From the NCBI GenBank assembly GCA_038229055.1, contig JBBROU010000049.1, positions 1-34,084 of the forward strand: a stretch of 34,084 nt of DNA, written 5' to 3'. Under the pieces are notes generated by a model. That model did no database searches. It had not been told where the DNA came from and saw only the letters and a program-made list of their open reading frames with translations. The position numbers and the translations under genes are program-made. The DNA is from JANYJA01 sp038229055 (lineage in GTDB: Bacteria > Acidobacteriota > Terriglobia > Bryobacterales > Bryobacteraceae). This document shows, piece by piece, positions 17,105 through 24,350 of this stretch. The number at the start of each line of letters is the position of its first letter. Within the stretch, counting starts at the first letter, position 1.

Positions 17105-17129
17105 GGAACGCGATGTTCCGTTGCGGAAC
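17105..17129. repeat. Nested inverted repeats in an intergenic gap
   Basis: Three arms in a row: GGAAC (17105-17109), GTTCC (17115-17119) and CGGAAC (17124-17129). GTTCCG-TTG-CGGAAC is a perfect 6-3-6 inverted repeat and GGAAC-5-GTTCC a second. No T-run follows on either strand, so it is not a clear terminator. It lies just downstream of the small membrane protein and upstream of the sigma factor gene; an operator or an RNA switch between two hairpins are both possible. The rest of 16909-17142 shows no convincing gene. Confidence 0.5.
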
Positions 17130-17142
17130 GGCAGGCCGCGAA

Positions 17143-17295
17143 TCACCAGCCGGCGGCGTTGGCAATCAAAGTTTTCGCTGTAAGTCCCGCAAGAAAAATC
17201 CAAACTGCGATGCGGAACACTCCATCTAAAGTAAAACCCGCCAGCAGCGCCAATACCGCATAAAATGCGAGCGATGCAAGGTACTTGGGTTTCAT
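17143..17295 (-). CDS. Small membrane protein, 50 residues
   Basis: A short frame from ATG at 17295 to TGA at 17143. It begins MKPKYLASLAFYAVLALLAG, a basic N-terminus followed by a strong hydrophobic helix (6-22), then a short TLDGVFR turn and a second helix with AVWIFLAGLTAKTLIA, ending NAAGW. Two membrane spans with a positive N-terminus suggest an inner-membrane hairpin. The composition is far from random for this GC-rich region, which is the main evidence. No clear ribosome site is visible before the ATG. The function is not recognised. It lies between the sigma factor gene (same strand, downstream) and a divergent secreted protein gene. Confidence 0.5.
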   Translation of the reverse strand: MKPKYLASLAFYAVLALLAGFTLDGVFRIAVWIFLAGLTAKTLIANAAGW

Positions 17296-17350
17296 CTGTT
17301 TTTAATTGTGTCACAAGCGACTTCCTTCACCGGATCGCGTTTGCACAAGT

Positions 17351-17355
17351 AGGAG
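17351..17355 (+). promoter_or_regulatory. Ribosome binding site deciding the start at 17363
   Basis: AGGAG, 7 bases before the ATG at 17363. It supports this start, which opens with a signal peptide, over the frame's earlier possible start at 17306. Confidence 0.75.
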
Positions 17356-17362
17356 CGTTAAC

Positions 17363-17671
17363 ATGAAAAGCTTTCTTTTCAATGGATTGGCTGCATCTCT
17401 ACTCATCGCCGGCAGCATGTCGGCACAAACCATAAATCAGGCTCGCGAAAACCAGCAGGACCGCATCGCGCAGGGTATTCAGTCCAGTGCGCTGACGCCG
17501 CGGGAAGCCGCCAGACTGGAAACTCGCGAATCGCGAATCAACCGTCGAATCCGCCATGACCGGTTCGTGAATGGCGGAAGGCTGACGCCCGGTGAGCGCC
17601 GCCGCATCGATCGTTCCCAGGACCGGACGAGCCGCGAGATCTACCGCCTGAAGCACAACCAGCCCTTCTAA
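17363..17671 (+). CDS. Small secreted basic protein with a twofold repeat
   Basis: A 102-residue protein from the ATG at 17363. Residues 1-21 are a signal peptide (MKSFLFNGLAASLLIAGSMSA, cut before QTINQ). The mature part is highly charged and holds two related units: SALTPREAARLETRESRINR (about 40-59) and GRLTPGERRRIDRSQDRTSR (about 71-90), each LTPxExxRxxxxxxxI/R. Similar short exported proteins are common in Acidobacteriota and Burkholderia-type genomes but have no assigned role. The helical, Arg-rich repeat suggests binding to an acidic partner, by inference only. It converges on the TonB gene with 10 bases between stops. Confidence 0.8.
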   Translation: MKSFLFNGLAASLLIAGSMSAQTINQARENQQDRIAQGIQSSALTPREAARLETRESRINRRIRHDRFVNGGRLTPGERRRIDRSQDRTSREIYRLKHNQPF

Positions 17672-17681
17672 CGACCTTCGT

Positions 17682-18719
17682 TCAGCGGGGCATGTTGTAC
17701 AAGAACGTAAACTGCAGCACAATGCGATCTCCGTGGAATTCGGATGGCAACGGCGGCAGCGGATCGGACGCGCTCAGCGAAGCGACGGCGGCGCGGTCGA
17801 GCGCGCGAGCACCGGATTCCGTGGAGATCACGACTTTATTGATGCGGCCATTCGCCCCGATGGCGAATTGAATCGCAACCTTCCCCCGCTGTCCCAACTT
17901 CGCGCTCTCCGGATACACCGCGAACCAGTTCCGGCGCACCGTCTGCAGCACTTGCAACAGGTACGGTTTAAAATCGACTCCCTTCGGATCGCTCAGCAGC
18001 TCGAGATTGCTCTGCGGCCGCCCCGGGCTGGGAGTTTGCGTCAGACCGGCGAGCGGCGAATCGTTTCCGGCATCGCCAACCTGAGTCCCACCGGACGATC
18101 CACCGCGCGCCACATTTCGCACGGCTTCGGCGACGGAAACTGGAGGCTGACCCAACCGGTTACCGGTCTTGCTCGACGATGCTGCTGCGCGAGGTATCTC
18201 AAACGCGAGCGCCGGTTTGTCTACGGGCGGCAGTGGCGGCTTTTCTTGCGCCTGAATCTGAGGCGTTAAAGCCGGCGGCGCCTGCGCAACTTCGACCTTT
18301 GGCGCTTCCGGCAGCTTGGTGGTCCGCGCCGAAACGGGTGGCGGCGTGAACACCGGCTTGGGTGCTGGAGCGGGCGGCGCGGCGGCCGACGCCCGGCTGG
18401 CTGCCCCCTTTTCAATGCGCGGCGCCGGCAGAAGCATATCCGTCGTGATGTCCTTGCTCAGCTTGCCGCGATTCGGTGCCCGCTGCGTCAATTGCGTGGG
18501 AGGATCGACGAGCGGAGTAACGCGCCGCTTAACGGCCTCGCGAACCGGCGGAGCGGTCGGCGTCCCGGAGCTTACCGTCATCAATCCGCCACCCAAAACC
18601 AGATGCAGTAATACGGAGAGTATGGCGGCTTGACGCCAGCGCGTTTCACCAAACTCCCGCTCCCAGTGCAGCAGAAGATCGGGCCCTTGCTCCTTCGGCG
18701 GAGAGACTACGGTTTCCAT
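17682..18719 (-). CDS. TonB-type energy transducer
   Basis: A 345-residue protein with a TonB layout: a short cytoplasmic N-terminus, one membrane span (about 32-50, AAILSVLLHLVLGGGLMTV), a long proline- and alanine-rich periplasmic stretch (about 55-200) and a C-terminal TonB domain (about 255-345) containing VRRNWFAVYPESAKLGQRGKV-like and GRINKVVISTESGARALDRAAV-like segments. It would carry ion-motive energy from ExbB/ExbD to outer-membrane receptors; exbBD are not in the window. The start overlaps the Gfo/Idh oxidoreductase gene by 13 bases, making it the last gene of the fabZ-lpxA-lpxI operon. That link to lipid A genes is unusual, and a role in envelope transport rather than iron uptake is conceivable. 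Confidence 0.88.
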   Translation of the reverse strand: METVVSPPKEQGPDLLLHWEREFGETRWRQAAILSVLLHLVLGGGLMTVSSGTPTAPPVREAVKRRVTPLVDPPTQLTQRAPNRGKLSKDITTDMLLPAPRIEKGAASRASAAAPPAPAPKPVFTPPPVSARTTKLPEAPKVEVAQAPPALTPQIQAQEKPPLPPVDKPALAFEIPRAAASSSKTGNRLGQPPVSVAEAVRNVARGGSSGGTQVGDAGNDSPLAGLTQTPSPGRPQSNLELLSDPKGVDFKPYLLQVLQTVRRNWFAVYPESAKLGQRGKVAIQFAIGANGRINKVVISTESGARALDRAAVASLSASDPLPPLPSEFHGDRIVLQFTFLYNMPR

Positions 18720-19666
18720 GCGGAATTTAACGTGCGAGCGACAATGCCTGAGTGCTCTTCGATTTTATCAAGTATGCGCAACGCTACTTCCAAGGTCCGA
18801 CGCGCCGCGAGGCCGTCCAGTTTCGGCTGGCGCCTCGATTCCACCGAATCGAGGAAGGCGTCGAACTGAAGCTGCAGCGGCTCGCCCTTCACGATTTCTA
18901 TGGGATCGAAGCTCACTTCCCTTCCTTCGTCCACGGAAATCGCCACTAAACTCTGCGCCGCGTAGTCGAGCGAAATGTACTGTTGCGGCTGAAAAACGCG
19001 AAGTTTCCGGATGCGCTCGATAGAAACCCGGCTCGCCGTCAGGTTCGCGACGCAGCCGTCATTGAACTGAAGCCGCACGTTGGCGATGTCCACCTTATTC
19101 GAAAGGATGGAAATGCCGGCGGCGCGGATCTCTTCGAGTTCTCCATGCGCAAGCGCCAGCACCAGATCCAGGTCGTGGATCATCAGATCGAGCACGACAT
19201 CGATATCGAGGCTGCGCGGGCTGAAGACGCTCATGCGATGGACCTCGAAGAAGAGCGGCAGACGCGCTATTGTCTCCAGGGCGAGGACGGCCGGGTTGAA
19301 GCGTTCCAGATGGCCCACCTGCAGGATGCGTCCGTGAACCTGCGCGGATTCGACCAGCCGATCGGCCTCGGCGAGCGTAGGCGCAATCGGTTTCTCGATG
19401 AGCACATCGATGCCGGCGGCCAGCAACTCGCAACCAACATCGGCATGAACCGAAGTGGGCGCGGCGACAATCGCGCAATCGACCTTGCCTGCGAGTTCGC
19501 CGGCATCGACGTAAGCCGCGCAGCCTTGTGCGGAGGCGGCTTCGGCGGCCCGCCCAAAATCCGTATCGACGATGGCGACAAGGTCTACCCGCGGCGAATC
19601 GGAAGCGATGCGGATGTGATTTTGCCCGAATCTTCCCGCCCCAATAACCGCGATTCTTGGCTTCAC
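18707..19666 (-). CDS. Gfo/Idh/MocA oxidoreductase, GnnA-like
   Basis: A 319-residue NAD(P)-dependent sugar oxidoreductase. The N-terminal Rossmann motif is GAGRFGQNH (8-16), the family's EKP is at about 91-93, and VVLDLMIHDLDL (about 156-167) carries the catalytic-site histidine. The GTG start overlaps the lpxI stop (GTGA). In several diderms a relative, GnnA, lies in the lpx operon and oxidises the 3-position of UDP-GlcNAc so that GnnB can aminate it, giving lipid A with amide-linked chains. Position and sequence type fit GnnA, but no GnnB aminotransferase is in the window, so the assignment is tentative. Confidence 0.82.
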   Translation of the reverse strand: MKPRIAVIGAGRFGQNHIRIASDSPRVDLVAIVDTDFGRAAEAASAQGCAAYVDAGELAGKVDCAIVAAPTSVHADVGCELLAAGIDVLIEKPIAPTLAEADRLVESAQVHGRILQVGHLERFNPAVLALETIARLPLFFEVHRMSVFSPRSLDIDVVLDLMIHDLDLVLALAHGELEEIRAAGISILSNKVDIANVRLQFNDGCVANLTASRVSIERIRKLRVFQPQQYISLDYAAQSLVAISVDEGREVSFDPIEIVKGEPLQLQFDAFLDSVESRRQPKLDGLAARRTLEVALRILDKIEEHSGIVARTLNSAWKP

Positions 19667-20472
19667 GTGCGCGCCTCGCCGACGATCGTAACTCCGGCTT
19701 CGTCAGCCGATTGCAGCATTTCCGCGCGATCCAGCAGCAGCGTTTTTCCCGCATCCACGCTCAGCGCGGTCGTCCCGGTTTCGAGCATCACGCGAATCGT
19801 TCCAGGCCCCACAACCGGCACGTCGAACAGCAAATGGTGCCTGCTGGTTGCGACCTTCACAAGCGCGAGCGGCTTGCCCTGCGCCAAACCGGCGGCGCGC
19901 CGCAGCATTTCGTCGGTGCCCTCCATGGCTTCGAGTGCCACGCAGGCGCGATCGGCGATGGCGACGGACTGTCCGACATCGAGCATCGCCAGCGCGTCGG
20001 CAATGCGGCGCCCGTATTCCATATCGCCTTCTTCTTCCTTGGTCGGAGGGCGCCGCGTCAGCACGCCGGACCCTGCCAGTAGAGGCTTCAGAAGCTTGGT
20101 GGAATCGGTTAGTTCGATTCCCTCATCGGCAAGCACCTTGGCGACGCCGCCGATCAACCCCGTAGTGTTCTTGCGCGGCAGCGAAGCCAGCAATTTCACC
20201 AGACGCCAATCGGGCCGGATGGAAGAAAAAATCTTGGCGTGCTTCACCTGCCCGCACATCATGATCTGCGTGACGCCTTCTTCCTTGCAGATCGAAATTA
20301 AGCGGCTCAACTCCCCGAGCGACACCCAGTGGCAGCGTTCGGCAAGGCGCTCAATCTCTGGCGAAGCTTCCTCTTTGATGGCGATCACGACCACCTCATC
20401 GCCGGCCTGCCGCGCAGTTTCAAGCGCGAGAATCGGGAAACGGCCGTTGCCCGCGATGAGACCGTACTTCAT
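19663..20472 (-). CDS. lpxI: UDP-2,3-diacylglucosamine pyrophosphatase LpxI
   Basis: A 269-residue LpxI, the alternative to LpxH that hydrolyses UDP-2,3-diacylglucosamine to lipid X and UMP. The N-terminal domain starts YGLIAGNGRFPILALE; the C-terminal domain holds DRACVALEAMEGTDEML (about 168-184) and FDVPVVGPGTI (about 222-232), whose Asp corresponds to the essential residue known from Caulobacter LpxI. Length is normal. Its ATG overlaps the lpxA stop and its TGA overlaps the next GTG, so three genes are coupled in a row. LpxI is found in alphaproteobacteria, deltaproteobacteria and Acidobacteriota, agreeing with the placement. Confidence 0.93.
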   Translation of the reverse strand: MKYGLIAGNGRFPILALETARQAGDEVVVIAIKEEASPEIERLAERCHWVSLGELSRLISICKEEGVTQIMMCGQVKHAKIFSSIRPDWRLVKLLASLPRKNTTGLIGGVAKVLADEGIELTDSTKLLKPLLAGSGVLTRRPPTKEEEGDMEYGRRIADALAMLDVGQSVAIADRACVALEAMEGTDEMLRRAAGLAQGKPLALVKVATSRHHLLFDVPVVGPGTIRVMLETGTTALSVDAGKTLLLDRAEMLQSADEAGVTIVGEART

Positions 20473-21248
20473 CCCTTGATCACGCCGCGCTGCGATTCGC
20501 CGATGAACTCGATTAGCTCATCGATCTCGCCGCGCACGGGAACTTCTTCGCGAATGCGCGCGATCGCCTGCGATGTGTTCAGGCCCGCGCGGGTAAGCAA
20601 TCGAAATGCAGTTTGCAGGCTTTCGATGGTTTCCGTCGAGAAACCGCTGCGCTCCAGGCCCACCCGGTTCGCGCCGAACACGCGAATGGGCCGGTCGCTC
20701 ACGTTACTGGAAAACGGCATCACGTCTTGCGTCACAACGCTATATCCGCCGATGAATGCGTTGCGGCCGACGCGACAAAACTGATGCACGCCCGAGAATG
20801 CGCCGATGTTCGCATGGTCCGCGATGGTGACGTGCCCCGCGAGCGTGACGGCGTTCGCAAGTATGTTGTGATTCCCGATCAGGCAATCGTGCGCGACGTG
20901 GACGTAAGCCATCAGCAGATTGTCATCGCCGATGCGCGTCACCAGACCGCCTCCTTCCGTGCCACGATGAATCGTCACGAATTCGCGGACGCGGTTGCGA
21001 TTGCCGATGCGAGTTTCGGCGCGCTCGCCCTTGTATTTCAGATCCTGCGAGGCCACGCCGACAGTGCTGTAAGGGTAGAAAAGATTATCTTCGCCGATCG
21101 AGGTTGGTCCCTCGCAATAGACATTCGCCATGAGTCGCGTGCGAACGCCGATCTCGACTTCGGCGCCGACGATACAGTATGGGCCGATATCGGCGGCGGG
21201 ATCTACGCGAGCTTGAGGGTCGATCAGCGCGGTGTGGTGGACAGGCAT
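20469..21248 (-). CDS. lpxA: UDP-GlcNAc (or UDP-GlcNAc3N) O/N-acyltransferase LpxA
   Basis: A 259-residue left-handed beta-helix acyltransferase, first step of lipid A synthesis. Hexapeptide repeats fill residues 1-185; the catalytic base is His120 in VHVAHDC, and the C-terminal helices run from GLERSGFSTETI to the end. The segment FIGGYSVVTQD aligns with E. coli VGGCSGVAQD, so the Gly at the E. coli 173 position, which permits long (C14-type) hydroxyacyl chains, is kept. It starts immediately after fabZ ends and overlaps lpxI. No lpxD or lpxB is present in the window. Confidence 0.95.
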   Translation of the reverse strand: MPVHHTALIDPQARVDPAADIGPYCIVGAEVEIGVRTRLMANVYCEGPTSIGEDNLFYPYSTVGVASQDLKYKGERAETRIGNRNRVREFVTIHRGTEGGGLVTRIGDDNLLMAYVHVAHDCLIGNHNILANAVTLAGHVTIADHANIGAFSGVHQFCRVGRNAFIGGYSVVTQDVMPFSSNVSDRPIRVFGANRVGLERSGFSTETIESLQTAFRLLTRAGLNTSQAIARIREEVPVRGEIDELIEFIGESQRGVIKG

Positions 21249-21701
21249 CTACAACAGCGAATCGGCGGCCTTGTCCTGCAGACTGCACATCATTTCCGCC
21301 TCGGAAACCACCTTGCCGTCGACCATCGCGCGTCCGGCCATTTTCGCCACAGTGCCTTTGCGCTTGATGACCGTCATTTCCAGGTGAAGCTGATCTCCCG
21401 GAACCACGGGACGGCGAAAGCGCGCGTTGTCGACGGAGACGAGGAACACGAGTTTCCTGGCGCGATCCGGGATGCTGTGCAAAATCAGAACGCCCGCCGT
21501 TTGCGCCAGCGCTTCAATAATCAAGACGCCAGGCATCACAGGATACTCCGGAAAATGCCCCACAAAGAATGGCTCGTTGGCAGTGACATTCTTAATGCCT
21601 ACGATGCGGTCGGCATCCATCTCAACGATGCGATCGACGAGCAACATGGGGTAGCGATGCGGCAAAATCTGCCGGATCTGGTTGATGTCCAGAATGGGCA
21701 T
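21249..21701 (-). CDS. fabZ: 3-hydroxyacyl-ACP dehydratase FabZ
   Basis: A 150-residue hot-dog-fold dehydratase. The active-site pair is His49 in VGHFPEYPVMPGVL and Glu63 in IIEALAQ. It competes with LpxA for 3-hydroxyacyl-ACP and balances phospholipid against lipid A; the fabZ-lpxA order is widely conserved. Its stop abuts the LpxA start with no gap. It is the first gene of a five-gene minus-strand operon; the 90-base gap to the divergent gene at 21792 should hold its promoter, and TATACT motifs occur there without a good -35. Confidence 0.95.
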   Translation of the reverse strand: MPILDINQIRQILPHRYPMLLVDRIVEMDADRIVGIKNVTANEPFFVGHFPEYPVMPGVLIIEALAQTAGVLILHSIPDRARKLVFLVSVDNARFRRPVVPGDQLHLEMTVIKRKGTVAKMAGRAMVDGKVVSEAEMMCSLQDKAADSLL

Positions 21702-21791
21702 GGGAAGTAGTTAGTATACCGTGAGGGGCAACGGCGTCTTAGTATAGAACAAGCTCGGAACCTGGGATAACGGAAAAGGAAAATTGAGTTC

Positions 21792-22025
21792 GTGACAGAT
21801 GTTCAGCTCTATTTGGCCCTCGGAATTCCAACGGTCGCCGTACTGGTAGGAATGCTGATCAACGGAATGCGGTTCAGCGCGCTGAACGGGCGGATCGGAA
21901 GTCTAGAGAACCGCATGACACTTCTGGAATCAAAGTTCGATATGCGGTTCGACATGCTTATCAGCAAAGTAGTGGGCATCGATAACCGCCTCACTCGCCT
22001 TGAGGCCCGATTCGAGCATAGCTAG
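21792..22025 (+). CDS. Small membrane-anchored coiled-coil protein
   Basis: A 77-residue protein starting at GTG 21792. Residues 6-24 form a hydrophobic span (LYLALGIPTVAVLVGMLIN), followed by a regular heptad stretch (about 28-76: LNGRIGSLENRMTLLESKFD and repeats with DNRLTRLEARF) that predicts a coiled coil. This pattern of one N-terminal anchor plus coiled coil is common in small uncharacterised proteins of Acidobacteriota and cyanobacteria. An AAAGGA lies about 13 bases upstream. Its TAG shares the four bases CTAG with the stop of the convergent gene at 22022-22198. No function is known. Confidence 0.7.
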   Translation: MTDVQLYLALGIPTVAVLVGMLINGMRFSALNGRIGSLENRMTLLESKFDMRFDMLISKVVGIDNRLTRLEARFEHS

Positions 22026-22198
22026 CCCCGCTCACTTTCGCGTGGTTTTCGTGGGTGACGCCGCTTCGCCTTCGCGAAAACTTCGTTCCCAAGCCGCGGA
22101 ATATCCGAATAGTCAATCGGCGCGTCCTTCAAGCGCCGCGCCTCTGCCGGAGTGAGTTGGCGTGGGTTATTTGGGTTAAGCCGGTAGCGGTTCATCAT
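22022..22198 (-). CDS. Small antitoxin-like protein
   Basis: A 58-residue protein. The start is placed at ATG 22198, with GGAAG five bases before it; the frame is open to 22300 but that would overlap the peptidase start. The central LTPAEARRLKDAPIDYSDIPRLGNEVFAKAKRR resembles the C-terminal half of many short antitoxin-type proteins, in which an [ID]xSDIPxL motif precedes a helix. No BrnT, RelE or other toxin frame is adjacent on either strand, so if it is an antitoxin it is solitary. It could equally be a small regulator. Confidence 0.6.
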   Translation of the reverse strand: MMNRYRLNPNNPRQLTPAEARRLKDAPIDYSDIPRLGNEVFAKAKRRHPRKPRESERG

Positions 22199-22272
22199 AT
22201 TGCTTCCCGCCCGCGTTGGTTGGCTTTTCTTGCTGACATCACGCGCAGGTGGCTGCCTGACTATATTGAATA

Positions 22273-23442
22273 TTGCCACTCGATTCTTCGCCCGACCCAA
22301 CGCGACTGCTCGACTGGGCGCAAGCCCACCAGAACAACATCGTCGCCCTCATCCGCTCACTCGTCGAATGCGAGTCCCCTAGCGACAATGCTGCCTCGGT
22401 CAACCGCTTCCTAGATTTGATCAGCGCCTCGGTGTTTGGGTTCGGCGAGGTTCGCACATTTCCCGGCGGAAGATTCGGCAAGCACTGGCAGTGCGAGTTC
22501 GCTCTACCCGGTCCGCGACGCAAGCAACCCGGCGAGACCCTCGCGCTCGGACATTCCGACACCGTCTGGCCGCTCGGCACCTTAGGCGGCATGCCCTTTG
22601 AACAGCGCGATGGGCGGCTCTGGGGTCCGGGCGTGCTCGACATGAAAGCCGGTATCGCCTTCTTCCTCTTCGCGATGCGCGCGCTGCGTGAACTCGACAT
22701 TCCCGTATCCCGCAAAGTCGTGTTGCAACTCAATTCGGACGAAGAAGTCGGCAGCCATTCTTCGCGTGCGCTCACCGAGAAACAGGCGCGTATGAGTTCC
22801 GCCGTCCTGGTTCTTGAGCCCGGGACGGGACTCACCGGCAAACTCAAGACAGAACGAAAAGGCGTGGGCGATTACGCGGTCACCGTGCACGGTCGCGCCG
22901 CTCACTCCGGGGTCGATTTCCAGGCCGGCGCGAGCGCGGTGCTCGAGTTGGCAAAACAGATCGAGCGCATTGCGGCCTTCACCGATCTGCGGCGCGGTAT
23001 CACCGTCAACCCCGGCGTGATCTCCGGCGGCACGCGCTCGAATGTGGTTGCCGCCGAGGCCCGCGCTCTTGTCGACGTCCGCATCCGCCGGCTTGCCGAC
23101 GCCAAGCGTTTGGAACGTCAGTTTCGCGGCCTCCGGCCCATCGACAAGCGCTGCACTTTGCAGATCGAAGGCGGGTTGAACCGGCCTCCGATGGAGCGTT
23201 CGCGCGCTATCGCGGCTCTGTTCGAGAAAGCGCGCACAGTTGGCCGCGAACTGGGAATGGATCTGGAAGAATCCTCTACCGGCGGCGGCTCCGATGGAAA
23301 CTTCACAGCGGCTCTGGGAATTCCGACGCTCGATGGGCTCGGCGCCATCGGTGAAGGCGCTCACGCCGCCACCGAAAGCATTCTGACCGATTGCATTGCG
23401 CCCCGAACTGCTTTGCTGGCGAATCTAGTCGCCGCTCTCTGA
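22273..23442 (+). CDS. M20-family metallopeptidase (carboxypeptidase G2-like)
   Basis: A 389-residue di-zinc peptidase. Zinc ligands are visible: GHSDTVWP (His and bridging region), GPGVLDMKAG (bridging Asp), LNSDEEVGS (catalytic Glu and Glu ligand), VLEPGTG, and a late GEGAHAATESI (His). The dimerisation domain lies between about 190 and 300. The sequence is closest to the glutamate carboxypeptidase group that cleaves C-terminal glutamate or hydrolyses N-acyl amino acids; no signal peptide is seen. The start is a TTG at 22273, because an in-frame stop lies two codons upstream. Its stop overlaps the end of the convergent adenosine deaminase gene by 18 bases. Confidence 0.88.
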   Translation: MPLDSSPDPTRLLDWAQAHQNNIVALIRSLVECESPSDNAASVNRFLDLISASVFGFGEVRTFPGGRFGKHWQCEFALPGPRRKQPGETLALGHSDTVWPLGTLGGMPFEQRDGRLWGPGVLDMKAGIAFFLFAMRALRELDIPVSRKVVLQLNSDEEVGSHSSRALTEKQARMSSAVLVLEPGTGLTGKLKTERKGVGDYAVTVHGRAAHSGVDFQAGASAVLELAKQIERIAAFTDLRRGITVNPGVISGGTRSNVVAAEARALVDVRIRRLADAKRLERQFRGLRPIDKRCTLQIEGGLNRPPMERSRAIAALFEKARTVGRELGMDLEESSTGGGSDGNFTAALGIPTLDGLGAIGEGAHAATESILTDCIAPRTALLANLVAAL

Positions 23443-24336
23443 GCCTGCGGTGAAGGCGTACTTCCACGCATTCCTCCGGATCGCCTGAAGCTCTGAATCG
23501 TTGAAGCCGAACACATCGCGCGCAATCGCGAATTCGCGTGTGAGCGTGGTCCCAAAAATCGCCGGGTCGTCGGTGTTGAACGTCAAAGGCACACCGGCAT
23601 CGAACAAGCGCCGAACCGGATGAGTATCGAGGGAGGCCACCGCACCGGTGCAAACATTGCTCGTGATGCACACCTCGAGCGGAATCGAGTTGTCGCGCAG
23701 ATGCTTCAGCAGCACCGGATCGTCGATTGCCCGAATGCCGTGGCCGATGCGTTCCGCGCCAATTTCGAGCGCCGCCCATATCGATTCCGGACCCGCTGTC
23801 TCTCCCGCGTGCGCCGTCAGCCGCAGCCCGCTTCCCTTCGCAAATGCGTAAACTTCCTTGAACCAGTGCGCCGGACCCGTCACTTCGTCGCCGCCGATGC
23901 CGAACGAAATCACGCCGTCTTTCACGCGCTCAGCCGCCACTTCGGCCACGCGCATCGCCGCCTCCGGCCCGAACTGCCGGATCGCATCCAGATTCCAGTG
24001 CACTTGCACGGCGCAAGCCAGCGATTCGCGACGAATGGCATCGAACACCGCCGCGAAATCCATCTGCTTCCACAGAATCACTCCGGCCGACAACGTGATT
24101 TCGGCGTACCGGATCCCTTGGCGTTCCAGCCGCTGCAGCATGGCGCGCGTGATCAGCGCGTAATCATCCGGCGTTCGCAATTTCTGAACGATCCACTTAA
24201 AGCAAGCCAGAAAGCCCGCGAAATCGGCAAAACGGTATGCGGCGGAAATCTCTTCTTCCGTAATCCCCGGCGCCAGGAGTTGCACTGTTTCGGGCAGCAC
24301 CGAGCCTTCAAGATGGACGTGGAGTTCAGCCGCCAT
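23425..24336 (-). CDS. Adenosine deaminase family protein
   Basis: A 303-residue purine-type deaminase. The start is ATG 24336, immediately before ELHVHLEG, the conserved zinc-binding HxH segment (His6, His8) that opens this family. Further active-site elements are TAHAGET (with His and Glu), ERIGHG, and NTDDPAIF (zinc Asp). Length is somewhat below the 330-350 of adenosine deaminase, near the adenine deaminase/adenosine deaminase-like group, so adenosine versus adenine or another aminopurine is not settled. No ribosome site is seen. The start lies only 14 bases from the divergent branching enzyme start. Confidence 0.9.
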   Translation of the reverse strand: MAAELHVHLEGSVLPETVQLLAPGITEEEISAAYRFADFAGFLACFKWIVQKLRTPDDYALITRAMLQRLERQGIRYAEITLSAGVILWKQMDFAAVFDAIRRESLACAVQVHWNLDAIRQFGPEAAMRVAEVAAERVKDGVISFGIGGDEVTGPAHWFKEVYAFAKGSGLRLTAHAGETAGPESIWAALEIGAERIGHGIRAIDDPVLLKHLRDNSIPLEVCITSNVCTGAVASLDTHPVRRLFDAGVPLTFNTDDPAIFGTTLTREFAIARDVFGFNDSELQAIRRNAWKYAFTAGSESGD

Positions 24337-24341
24337 ATAAT
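24336..24341 (+). promoter_or_regulatory. Candidate -10 element for glgB
   Basis: TATAAT, an exact sigma-70 consensus -10, begins on the last base of the deaminase start codon. Transcription would start at about 24348, giving an almost leaderless glgB mRNA, yet a GAGGG ribosome site (24342-24346) precedes the ATG. The -35 position (about 24313-24318, ATGGAC) is poor. The match may be chance. Confidence 0.25.
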
Positions 24342-24350
24342 GAGGGTCGC

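Noticed and set aside
17075..17314. A 79-codon minus-strand frame in the sigma factor upstream gap
   Set aside because: It has no domain or ribosome site and overlaps the better supported 50-residue membrane protein in another frame.
18983..20479. A 498-codon open frame on the plus strand antisense to the oxidoreductase, lpxI and the end of lpxA
   Set aside because: It lies opposite three well-supported, coupled genes, has no recognisable domain, and its composition is what codon bias in GC-rich genes creates on the opposite strand.
20613..21710. A 365-codon plus-strand frame opposite lpxA and fabZ
   Set aside because: Both minus-strand genes are certain; this frame is rich in His, Asp and Arg as expected of a shadow.
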